Positions 9,321 to 17,003 of a stretch of 46,345 bases of DNA are shown here, piece by piece. The position numbers were made by a program, and so were the translations under genes. The notes under the pieces are model-generated. The model did no database searches. It saw only the letters and a list, made by a program, of their open reading frames with translations, and was not told where the DNA came from. Positions within the stretch are counted from its first letter, which is position 1, and every line of letters begins with the position of its first letter. Source of the stretch: Candidatus Aminicenantota bacterium (lineage in GTDB: Bacteria > Acidobacteriota > Aminicenantia > Aminicenantales > Saccharicenantaceae); contig JABLWX010000047.1 in the NCBI GenBank assembly GCA_013178315.1, positions 1 to 46,345 of the forward strand, in the 5' to 3' direction.

Positions 9321-11381
9321 TTATTCCTTTATCTTCAAACTGCGGAATACCAGGAATAAGCCGATGGCGGCCAGGCCGACCAGGCTGAGCAGGTAAGAGG
9401 GATGGGTAAACACTTTCAGAAATCCCACCTCGGCAAAAGCCAGCGTGGCGAAAACGATGCCGATGATGGCTTCTCCGGCAATCAGTCCCGAGGCTAATAG
9501 CGTTCCCCGGTTGGTGGCCCGTTCTTTCTCTTCGGCCGCAAGCTTTCTGGCTTCAAGCCTTTTTTCCAGCAGGGCCTTAAAGATTCCGCCCAGGAAAATG
9601 GCAAATGAAGTGTCAATCGGAAGATACATGCCAACGGCGATAAGCATCGGGCTTTTAACCTGCATCAGGATAAATCCCAATCCCATGAACATCCCGGCCA
9701 GAATCAGAATCCACTCGGTTTTCCTTTCGAAGATACCTCGAGCCACGGCGGCCATCAGGCTGGCCTGGGGAGCCGGGATTTTTTCTCCGCCGAAACCGGC
9801 ATTGGTTTTAAGAATCTCGTTCTGGTGTTCAGGCGGGAGCGCTTTTATTTCTTCCAGGGTATAAGTCCTGGCTTCTATGTCTTTAATTCTTCCGTCGTAA
9901 GAAATTTCGGTCAGGCCGGCCTTTTCCAGTTCGGCCATACGGGTGGCCACGGTTTGCTTGATGTTTCCCAGGTGAAGGACCGACAGCACAAAAAACATCA
10001 CCAGGGCGGCCACGGTCACGCCGAAGATATCTCCCAGCTGCATCTTCCAGGGCGTGCAGCCGAGGATATGACCGGCCTTGAGGTCCTGCATCATCTCACC
10101 GGCCACCGAGACCGAAACGCAGGTGAAGGCGGCCACTATCAGCACCGCCGATATCCCGTTTGCCCCCTGAAGCCCCATCAGCACCATGATGAAAGCCACT
10201 ATAATAAGCACCGAAACCGTAAGCCCGCTGGTCGGGTTGCTGCTGACCCCGATTATGCCGACCAGATACCCCGAAACGGCAGCGAAAACGAAGCCCAGAA
10301 GAAGCATCAGGAGCACAGCCACCAGGGAAGCCGGCAGGTTGCGGGCATAGCTCTGGAAGATGATAAAAACCAGGACGGAGATGGCCGTGGCGGCCATAAG
10401 GGCCCACTTCAAATTAATATCCTGGTCGGTGCGCGGCAGGACCTGAGTTTCGCCCTGGCTTCTTCTGGTGACCAGGGCCAGCGAGCGGGCAATTCCCTGG
10501 GCCAGGCTCTTGCGCATCTTGAAAAGCGTGTAGAAGGCGCCGACCAGCATTCCGCCTATGGCTATGTAGCGCACATAGTCGCGCCAGACGCGGGTAATCT
10601 CCGCCGTCCAGTCTGACACTGCCCCGAGGTCGTGGTAGTTGAAATAGAAGGCAAGCACCGGGGCGAGCAAGCCCCAGGCGATCAGGCCGCCGCTAAAATT
10701 TATCGAGGCCAGCCTGGGACCGATGATAAAACCCACTCCGAGAAAAGCCGGGCTGGCTTCCGGACCCCTGAGCAACAGCCTGGCTCTGCCGACAGATGCG
10801 AGTTTTTGCCATTTCAGAGCGATAAACTTAAATTCGGTCAGGCAGGTAAAAATCGCTCCAAGTCCCATCCCTGAAAGCAGAAGTCCTGTTCCCCGGGCAC
10901 CTTTCTGTCCGGCCTTGTGAATTTCAGCCGCAGCCACCGACTCCGGAAATGGCAGTTCCGGGTCGTTAACCAGGATTCGCCTGGTGATGGTTACAAACAT
11001 TATGCCCAGGATGGCACCCAGGATGAGAATCAGGGTGGCCACCAGGTAATTCTTAAAGCTGTAAAATGGCAGCCAGATGCCGGTAATAAAAAAGGCTGGC
11101 AGGGTGAAAATCGCCCCCGAGGCCACGTTGCCGCCGATAGAGCCAATTGTTCTGGCCGTGTTTTCTTCAAGAATCGTTCCACCAAAAGCTTTAATCACGG
11201 CCATGCCGATGACCGCGGTGGTATAAGTGGCAGCTATGGTCATTCCGGCTTTAAGCCCGAGGTAGGCGTTGGCCGCGCCCATGAAAGCGGCCAGGATAAC
11301 ACCGAGCACAACAGCCCGCAGGGTAAATTCCTTGAGGCTGGCTTCAGCCGGAACCACAGGTTTTGTGAAATTTCCTTCCAT
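9321..11381 (-). CDS. OPT-family oligopeptide/metal-chelate transporter
   Basis: This 686-residue inner-membrane protein belongs to the oligopeptide transporter (OPT) superfamily, which imports peptides or metal-chelate compounds by proton symport. It opens with FTLRAVVLGVILAAFMGAANAYLGLKAGMTIAATY, the conserved first OPT helix with its N-A-Y-L-G-L-K-A-G signature, then SIGGNVASGAIFTLPAFF. Many hydrophobic helices follow to the C-terminus. A hydrophilic segment (about 480-545) sits between helix bundles and has no obvious motif. AAGGAG stands 8 nt before the ATG. Base composition is that of the host chromosome, in contrast to the cas operon downstream. It is read in the same direction as cas8b, 187 bp away, with no clear terminator between them. 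Confidence 0.92.
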   Translation of the reverse strand: MEGNFTKPVVPAEASLKEFTLRAVVLGVILAAFMGAANAYLGLKAGMTIAATYTTAVIGMAVIKAFGGTILEENTARTIGSIGGNVASGAIFTLPAFFITGIWLPFYSFKNYLVATLILILGAILGIMFVTITRRILVNDPELPFPESVAAAEIHKAGQKGARGTGLLLSGMGLGAIFTCLTEFKFIALKWQKLASVGRARLLLRGPEASPAFLGVGFIIGPRLASINFSGGLIAWGLLAPVLAFYFNYHDLGAVSDWTAEITRVWRDYVRYIAIGGMLVGAFYTLFKMRKSLAQGIARSLALVTRRSQGETQVLPRTDQDINLKWALMAATAISVLVFIIFQSYARNLPASLVAVLLMLLLGFVFAAVSGYLVGIIGVSSNPTSGLTVSVLIIVAFIMVLMGLQGANGISAVLIVAAFTCVSVSVAGEMMQDLKAGHILGCTPWKMQLGDIFGVTVAALVMFFVLSVLHLGNIKQTVATRMAELEKAGLTEISYDGRIKDIEARTYTLEEIKALPPEHQNEILKTNAGFGGEKIPAPQASLMAAVARGIFERKTEWILILAGMFMGLGFILMQVKSPMLIAVGMYLPIDTSFAIFLGGIFKALLEKRLEARKLAAEEKERATNRGTLLASGLIAGEAIIGIVFATLAFAEVGFLKVFTHPSYLLSLVGLAAIGLFLVFRSLKIKE

Positions 11382-11504
11382 TCCTCTATCTCCTTTGAGG
11401 TTTTTAGCTGGTCCGAGGCCAGAAGAAATACCGGGGAAAAGTAGGCGCTGTTATGATAAAAAAGCACCACTCTTTCCGTCAATCAAAAAATAGAACCGCC
11501 CTCT

Positions 11505-11705
11505 ACGTTTAATTATCAGACTTATGACCTGGATATATTTTTCATCCCGGCAAATGAAGGCCTTGACCTGCTGTCGTCGATTTATGATTTTGCCAGGGAG
11601 CGCGGCTATCGGCTTGAGGCAGAAGCCATCATGATTGAGGACTTTCCTGTTCAGTTTATCCCTGCCTACAATAAGCTGGTGCGGAAAGCAGTTGAACAAC
11701 AGCCA
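11505..11705 (+). pseudogene. Fragment of a nucleotidyltransferase-like gene
   Basis: Read in the plus frame containing 11523-11525, this stretch gives NYQTYDLDIFFIPANEG, then LLSSIYDFARERGYRL and EAIMIEDFPVQFIPAYN, LVRKAVEQ. The YDLDIFF aspartate pair and the IEDFPVQFIPAYN segment are what I associate with small nucleotidyltransferases of the AbiEii/DUF6036 kind. There is no start, no N-terminal G-S motif and no C-terminus. The frame is lost upstream of about 11500 and the similarity ends near 11705, where a transposase fragment begins on the other strand. It is best explained as a gene broken by an insertion sequence. Confidence 0.55.
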
Positions 11706-11843
11706 GCTCCCGTAACTGCGATTGTAACCGGTCAGACCGATAAATTCCTCCAGAACCCGCGTTTTCTCCTTCTTCCGCCCCCTCTGATACCTCCGGGCCA
11801 GCTCCCTTAAAATCGCTCTCTTAACTCGCATCTCTAACCCCAT
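11697..11843 (-). pseudogene. N-terminal remnant of an insertion-sequence transposase
   Basis: The first 49 residues read from 11843 include ILRELARRYQRGRKKEKTRV and LEEFIGLTGYNRSYGSWLL. This is the helix-turn-helix N-terminus typical of integrase-type transposases of the ISNCY/IS481-like kind (a K-K-E-K-x-x-x-L-x-E-F-x-x-x-T-G-Y-x-R-x-Y pattern). The frame stays open to 11451, but those residues are the antisense of the nucleotidyltransferase fragment, so the 130-residue frame is a chance chimera. The catalytic core is absent. Imperfect repeats at 11906-11973 may be the matching element end. Confidence 0.65.
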
Positions 11844-11905
11844 AGCCTTGCCTCCTGGCTAATCTCATCCCCAATCTATCCCCCAGACCAGCCAGAAGAC
11901 AACCC

Positions 11906-11973
11906 GATTTCGAGTAGATTTTCTCGTGAGGCAACGAATCGTTTTCAAGTGGATTTTAAGTGAGGCAATTCGC
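11906..11973. repeat. Imperfect tandem repeat, likely insertion-sequence terminus
   Basis: Two adjacent units share the pattern TTTC-AGT-GATTTT...GTGAGGCAA: one at 11908-11934 (TTTCGAGTAGATTTTCTCGTGAGGCAA with small differences from the other) and one at 11943-11968. They lie about 65 bp upstream of the transposase remnant. Repeated subterminal motifs of this type are common transposase binding sites. No second terminus is seen in the window. Confidence 0.45.
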
Positions 11974-12408
11974 AAACTTGACAAGCTGTTTTTTTTGCAT
12001 ATTATGGGGGTAAAAATAGAAGGGAAGAATAATATATTGTCGCTTTTATTTCAACTTTTAGTGGTGGAAATAGCGGGGGTATAAAAATACTGATGGTTCT
12101 GCTCGATTAGTTTTGTTTCCAGCGGATAGAAAGAATTTCAGGTCGGTGAAGGAGGAGATTTTCTTCCTTTTATTTTTATCTTCAAGTTCTCGGCCTGGAA
12201 CCCCCCTGGTAGTTTTGCCTGCGGTCGGCGGCATTTGAAGGTAATCAGAGTAATCAAATTTAAGTTTTCCATGCCGCTTGCCGGGTCAGGTTTAAGCCCC
12301 AAAATATCAATTAGGGAAAGGCGGTTGAGAAATTTCTTTTTGAAAAAATTCAGGTAGACGAATAACATAAAAATAGATAAAGTTTAGCGTGATCTAAAGG
12401 AGGATACC
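11974..12408. other. Intergenic region before the first oxidoreductase
   Basis: About 430 bp without a convincing gene. It begins AT-rich (a run of T at 11988-11996) and becomes mixed. A minus-strand frame at 12138-12368 has no recognisable motif or ribosome site and is not called. The last 15 bases hold the AAAGGAGG ribosome site of the gene at 12409. No clear promoter pair was found. Confidence 0.5.
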
Positions 12409-13581
12409 ATGATTGAGGGACAGGAAACGCTGGGAAAAGTAACCCAACTTAAATACGCCATGGTTGGCGGCGGTGTCGGCGCCTTTATCGGCGATGTGCA
12501 CCGCAAGGCCATTGCCATGGATGGAAAAGCCCGGCTGGTGGCCGGTTGTTTTTCGCAGAGCTATGAAAACACGCTGAGGACCGGAGAGCTTCTCGGCCTG
12601 GATAAAAGCCGCCTTTACAGGAATTACCAGGAGATGCTCAAGGCTGAAGCCGCCCATCCCGACCGGCCTGATTTTATTGTCATTGTAACGCCCAACGACA
12701 CCCATTATCCGATTGCCCGGCTGGCTTTAGAGCTGGGCTTTGCCGTGGTCTGTGATAAGCCTTTAGCCACCAGCAGGAAACAGGCTCAGGAGCTGGCGGA
12801 CCTGGCCCGCAAAAAAGACCTGCTTTTCTGCGTGACTTATACCTACTCAGGCTTTCCCATCATCAAGCATCTGCGGCACCTTATAGCCAGCGGTGAGCTC
12901 GGGCAGATTCGCTTCGTAGCCGGCGAATACCCGCAGGAATGGCTGGCCACTCTTCTGGAAAAGACCGGTCAGAAGCAGGCAGCCTGGCGCACCGACCCGG
13001 CCCGGGCCGGCATATCCAACTGCGTCGGCGATATAGGGTCTCACATAGAACACATGGTTTCTTATCTTACCGGCCTGGAAATTGAATCGCTCCTGGCCCG
13101 GCTTGACCACTTTGGCGAGGGGCGGCCGCTTGATGACAACGCTTCTATCATGGTCAATTTCAAAGGTGGTGCTCGCGGGCTTTACTGGAGCTCCCAGATT
13201 GCCATCGGTCATGACAACGGCTTCAGGGTGAGGATCTACGGGACAAAGGGCTCGGTCGAATGGTACCAGGAGGACCCCAACCACGCCAAGATTTCCTACC
13301 TTGATAGGCCTGTATCTTATATCTCCCGCGGCCGCGACCCGATGTGTCCGCGAGCCCAGGCTCTCTCGCGCATTCCTTCAGGCCATAACGAGGGCTATTT
13401 TGAAGCCTTTGCCAACATCTATTCCACCTTCATTACCGCCCTCGACAAAAAGCTTCGCGGCGAACCGCTTACGGCAGACGACCTGGATTTCCCCAATGCC
13501 GAGGAAGGTGTCCGCGGCGTGCGCTTCATAGAAAAATGCGTGGAGAGCTCGAGCCAGGGCTGTGTCTGGGTCGAGTTTTGA
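12409..13581 (+). CDS. Gfo/Idh/MocA family NAD(P)-dependent sugar oxidoreductase
   Basis: This family oxidises or reduces sugar and cyclitol hydroxyls with tightly bound NAD(P). The 390-residue product has an N-terminal Rossmann fold starting YAMVGGGVGAFIGDVHR (about 15-32) and the VTPNDTHY strand. The family signature is VCDKPLATS (DKP in place of EKP, lysine retained), and the catalytic-type motif is VGDIGSHIEHM with aspartate and histidine. There is no signal peptide, so it is cytoplasmic. AAAGGAGG precedes the ATG by 6 nt. It is followed by a TIM-barrel sugar isomerase-like gene on the same strand, a common pairing in sugar and cyclitol catabolism. The substrate cannot be deduced. Confidence 0.93.
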   Translation: MIEGQETLGKVTQLKYAMVGGGVGAFIGDVHRKAIAMDGKARLVAGCFSQSYENTLRTGELLGLDKSRLYRNYQEMLKAEAAHPDRPDFIVIVTPNDTHYPIARLALELGFAVVCDKPLATSRKQAQELADLARKKDLLFCVTYTYSGFPIIKHLRHLIASGELGQIRFVAGEYPQEWLATLLEKTGQKQAAWRTDPARAGISNCVGDIGSHIEHMVSYLTGLEIESLLARLDHFGEGRPLDDNASIMVNFKGGARGLYWSSQIAIGHDNGFRVRIYGTKGSVEWYQEDPNHAKISYLDRPVSYISRGRDPMCPRAQALSRIPSGHNEGYFEAFANIYSTFITALDKKLRGEPLTADDLDFPNAEEGVRGVRFIEKCVESSSQGCVWVEF

Positions 13582-13873
13582 GGACCGGGAAGGAGTTAAC
13601 TTGAGGTTATTAGGGTCAGAATCTCTGGAGAACGAAATTAATAAAAGTCTTTTGCAAGGAGAGCTGAAGCCGCGAATATTTTTGATGAGTCTTCCAGTAT
13701 ATTTCAATCGGGCGAAAGATAAAGTGAACCTGCCTGCTGTGATGAGCAGTGGAAGCCCGGTTTCTCCGGAAGATAGTCAGGAAAATAAGAATCATTGATA
13801 TTTATTGAAGAACTTAATTAATTTCCCTGTTAAACAAAAACAGGTTAACAATGAAGTGAGACAGGAGGAAAAA

Positions 13874-14863
13874 ATGAAAAGGCCCGTGACCTTATTTACA
13901 GGACAGTGGGCAGACCTGCCCTTTGAAGTTATGTGCCAGAAGGCCAGCGCCTGGGGCTATGACGGCCTGGAAATTGCCTGCTGGGGCGACCATATGGAAG
14001 TAAGAAAGGCCGCCGAAGACCAGGCTTACGTCCAGAAGAAACTCGAAACCCTGGCCGCTCACAGGCTTAAATGCTGGGCTCTGGGAGCCCACCTGGCCGG
14101 GCAATGCGTCGGCGACCTCTACGACCCGCGTCTTGATACCTTTGCTCCGGATGCGGTTAAAGGCAAACCAGGGGAGCTGCGGGCCTGGGCCGTTGAAGAG
14201 ATGAAGCTGACTGCCCGGGCGGCAAAAAACCTCGGCTGCTACGTGGTCAACGGCTTCATGGGTTCGCCCATCTGGAAATTCTGGTATTCCTTTCCGCCGA
14301 CCACAGAAGAGATGGTGGAAAAGGGGTTTCAGGAAATAAAGAAGCTCTGGACACCAATCCTGGATGAATTCGACCGCTGCGGTGTGAAATTTGCCCTGGA
14401 AGTTCACCCGACCGAAATCGCTTTTGATATCTACACGGCCAGAAGGCTGCTCGAAGTTTTTGAATACCGGCCAGCACTCGGCTTCAACTTCGACCCCAGC
14501 CATCTGCTGTGGCAGGGGATGACGCCGCACGTTTTTATCCGCGAGTTTCCGGACCGGATTTTCCATGTGCACATGAAGGACGTGGCCGTAACGCTTGACG
14601 GAAAAGCCTCGCTCCTTGGTTCGCATCTACCGTTCGGCGACCTGCGCCGCGGCTGGAACTTCCGCTCGCTCGGTCATGGCGACGTGGACTTCGAGTCCAT
14701 CATCCGGGAGTTAAATGCCGCCGGCTACAGCGGCCCTCTTTCAATTGAATGGGAAGACAACGGTATGGACCGGGAATTCGGAGCCAGAGAAGCCCTGGAG
14801 TTTGTCCGCAGCCATGATTTTCCGCCGTCCGGAGTGGCTTTCGACCGCCATATGAAGAAATAA
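13874..14863 (+). CDS. Sugar phosphate isomerase/epimerase-like (xylose isomerase-type TIM barrel)
   Basis: The 329-residue protein is a xylose-isomerase-like TIM barrel, a family that includes epimerases, isomerases and keto-sugar hydratases or lyases. Barrel strands and likely metal ligands are visible: GYDGLEIACWGDH, FALEVHPTEIAFD, GFNFDPSHLLWQGM, HVHMKD, GHGDVDF and SIEWEDN. I start it at 13874, where AGGAGG lies 5 nt ahead; the frame stays open to 13805 but that extension lacks a ribosome site and family similarity. It follows the Gfo/Idh/MocA gene by about 290 bp with no gene between. In known clusters such partners act in sequence on 3-keto sugars, but that role is inferred. Confidence 0.9.
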   Translation: MKRPVTLFTGQWADLPFEVMCQKASAWGYDGLEIACWGDHMEVRKAAEDQAYVQKKLETLAAHRLKCWALGAHLAGQCVGDLYDPRLDTFAPDAVKGKPGELRAWAVEEMKLTARAAKNLGCYVVNGFMGSPIWKFWYSFPPTTEEMVEKGFQEIKKLWTPILDEFDRCGVKFALEVHPTEIAFDIYTARRLLEVFEYRPALGFNFDPSHLLWQGMTPHVFIREFPDRIFHVHMKDVAVTLDGKASLLGSHLPFGDLRRGWNFRSLGHGDVDFESIIRELNAAGYSGPLSIEWEDNGMDREFGAREALEFVRSHDFPPSGVAFDRHMKK

Positions 14864-15414
14864 GTTTCCTGTCCAATCCTGCTGGTTAAGGACGGCCCGC
14901 TGAACGCCGGTCAGCCGAAATAGCTGCCGGGAAACAGAGACGTATTCATCACGGGATAAAGGATGCCGGAAAAGATGGCTCAGCCTGACCCGGGTCTTTT
15001 TTCTGCTTTTTAATGATCAAAACACCACAGCTCTTCCGGGTAAAGGAAGAGGAAATTTACTTCGGCCGGTCATTAGCGAAAATCTGGAAACTGGAAAAAT
15101 GAAACCAGAAAACTCAAGTCCGGCGAAAATTCTCAACCGAATTGCCGGGTGACAGACGAACCATAGAAGGTCCGGCCGGCTTTTTCTGGGTTTTTTCCTT
15201 TTGACTTGAAATTGATAATGGATTTTGAGCATAAAAATGGTGGAAATTTCAGGCGATTAATGGTAAAAGAATTTCTGGCCGGTGGAATAATCAACCGTTT
15301 TTGATGAAGCCGGGAGTAAGCGGTGGAGAAGGCCCGGAAGAAGCGAAACAGAAAATTTAAGTTAAATAAAAAGATAAATAAAAAATGAGAAAAATAAAAA
15401 AGCAGGAAGATGAA
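14864..15414. other. Intergenic region, 550 bp
   Basis: No supported gene. A short palindrome GACCCGGGTC followed by TTTTTT (about 14987-15002) could act as a weak terminator for the isomerase-like gene. The frames that cross this region on the minus strand are shadows of the next gene and have no ribosome site. The last 60 bases are AT-rich and lead into the next start. Confidence 0.4.
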
Positions 15415-16833
15415 ATGGCGCCCAGCGAAGACAGAAAAAACAGCCCGCAGAAAAAAAGTTCCAGACCGAAATTGCCGTCGGCTGGCTTTTCCCGCCGGGA
15501 TTTTCTGAAGACCACCGCCGCGGCTGCCGGGCTGACCGTGGCTACAGGCAAACTCTTCGGCACCCCGCTCCTCCTGAGCGATGAGGGCCAGGGGCGAGCG
15601 GTGATGCCTTCTGATGAACTGCGCGTAGCGCTCATCGGGGCCGGTGAGCAGGGCCGAATCCTTCTCGATTGCTGCCTGAGGATTCCCGGCATTAAGATAG
15701 CGGCCATCTGCGACATCTGGGAATACAGCCGGACCTATGCCTCGGGTTACGTTCGAAAATACGGCCAATCCCCCAATGTCTATGAAGATTACCGGCAGAT
15801 GCTGGACAGCGAGAAGAACCTGGACGCCGTCATCGTGGCCACCCCGGATTGGGTTCACGCCGAGCACACCAATGCCTGCCTCAACCGGGGACTGCACGTC
15901 TATTGCGAAAAGGAGATGTCCAACAGCCTGGAGAAAGCCCGCTCTATGGTGGAAACCGCCCGGCGGACTAAAAAGCTTCTCCAGATCGGACACCAGCGGC
16001 GCTCCAACCAGCGCTACATCCACGCCATCGAAAAGTTAATCCACGACCGCCGGCTCCTGGGACGGGTGATGGTGGCTTACGCCCAGTGGAACAGGGCCAA
16101 GGCCGACATGCTGGGCTGGCCCAAAAAATTCACCATGGACCCCCAGACCCTCCATAAATACGGCTACGGCTCAATGGAGGAATTCCGCAACTGGCGCTGG
16201 TTCAAGAAATACGGCGGCGGGCCCATCGTGGACCTCGGTTCCCACCAGATTGACCTGTTCAGCTGGGTGTTCAGGGCCAACCCGAAAACAGCCGTGGCTT
16301 CCGGCGGGGTGGATTTTTACCCCAACCGGGAATGGTATGACAATGTCATGGTTATCTATGAATACGATACCCCCGAAGGAACGGCCCGGGCCTTCTACCA
16401 GGTGCAGACCACCACTTCCCACGGCGGCTTTTATGAGACCTTCATGGGTGAGAATGGCTCGCTGGTGCTGTCCGAAGTGCCTCAGAAGGGCAACTGGGCT
16501 TATCGCGAGGCCCACGCCCCGGACTGGGAACCCCTGGTGCGGGAAGGTCTGATTCAGTCAGAAGCCCCGCCCATCCAGAAGGTTGAGACCAGGAACGTGT
16601 TCGTCGATGTCCGGGTGACAGCCGAAGCCGGGCGCTGGCCCCTGCCGGTTGAGCTGGCCAAGCCGGCCCACCAGCCCCACCTGGAAAATTTCTTCGAGGC
16701 CATCCGCAGGGGAATTCCCCTGACCTGCCCGGCCGAGCTGGCTTATGAAACGGCAGTGGCCGTGCTCAGGGTCAACGAGGCGGTTAAAAATAAGACCCTG
16801 CTCAGGTTCAGCCCCGAGCAGTTCAAGGTTTGA
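15415..16833 (+). CDS. Tat-exported Gfo/Idh/MocA family oxidoreductase
   Basis: The protein carries a twin-arginine signal: FSRRDFLKTTAAAAGLTVATG at about residues 25-45 (SRRDFLK motif), so it should be exported folded with its nicotinamide cofactor bound, as known for glucose-fructose oxidoreductase. A Rossmann domain follows (RVALIGAGEQGR), then VATPDWVH, and DLGSHQIDLFSW with the aspartate/histidine pair. The family EKP motif reads YCEKEMSNS, keeping the lysine but losing the proline. I chose ATG 15415, with AGGA upstream; an in-frame ATG at 15385 adds ten lysine-rich residues without a good ribosome site. A multihaem cytochrome c and a cytochrome b-like gene follow on the same strand, which suggests electrons may leave to cytochromes. 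Confidence 0.9.
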   Translation: MAPSEDRKNSPQKKSSRPKLPSAGFSRRDFLKTTAAAAGLTVATGKLFGTPLLLSDEGQGRAVMPSDELRVALIGAGEQGRILLDCCLRIPGIKIAAICDIWEYSRTYASGYVRKYGQSPNVYEDYRQMLDSEKNLDAVIVATPDWVHAEHTNACLNRGLHVYCEKEMSNSLEKARSMVETARRTKKLLQIGHQRRSNQRYIHAIEKLIHDRRLLGRVMVAYAQWNRAKADMLGWPKKFTMDPQTLHKYGYGSMEEFRNWRWFKKYGGGPIVDLGSHQIDLFSWVFRANPKTAVASGGVDFYPNREWYDNVMVIYEYDTPEGTARAFYQVQTTTSHGGFYETFMGENGSLVLSEVPQKGNWAYREAHAPDWEPLVREGLIQSEAPPIQKVETRNVFVDVRVTAEAGRWPLPVELAKPAHQPHLENFFEAIRRGIPLTCPAELAYETAVAVLRVNEAVKNKTLLRFSPEQFKV

Positions 16834-17003
16834 GGCAAAGTATGTTGGTAATGCTGACAACTTAAGGATTTAATAAAAAAGGGATTGAGGAAATACCTGA
16901 ACGAAAAGGACCTAATAAAAACGTAAACTGGGGTTGAATAACAAGGCAAGGACAGGTAGCAAAAGAGAAAAGAGAAAAGAAAGAGCCTGGTGAAAGATAT
17001 AAA

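Noticed and set aside
11451..11843. 130-codon minus-strand frame as an intact gene
   Set aside because: Only its first 49 residues look like a transposase; the remainder is antisense to a nucleotidyltransferase fragment on the plus strand.
12138..12368. 76-codon minus-strand frame
   Set aside because: No ribosome site, no family features, and position in a low-information intergenic region.
13562..13798. Small plus-strand frame after the first oxidoreductase
   Set aside because: Starts inside the preceding gene, has no ribosome site or recognisable content.
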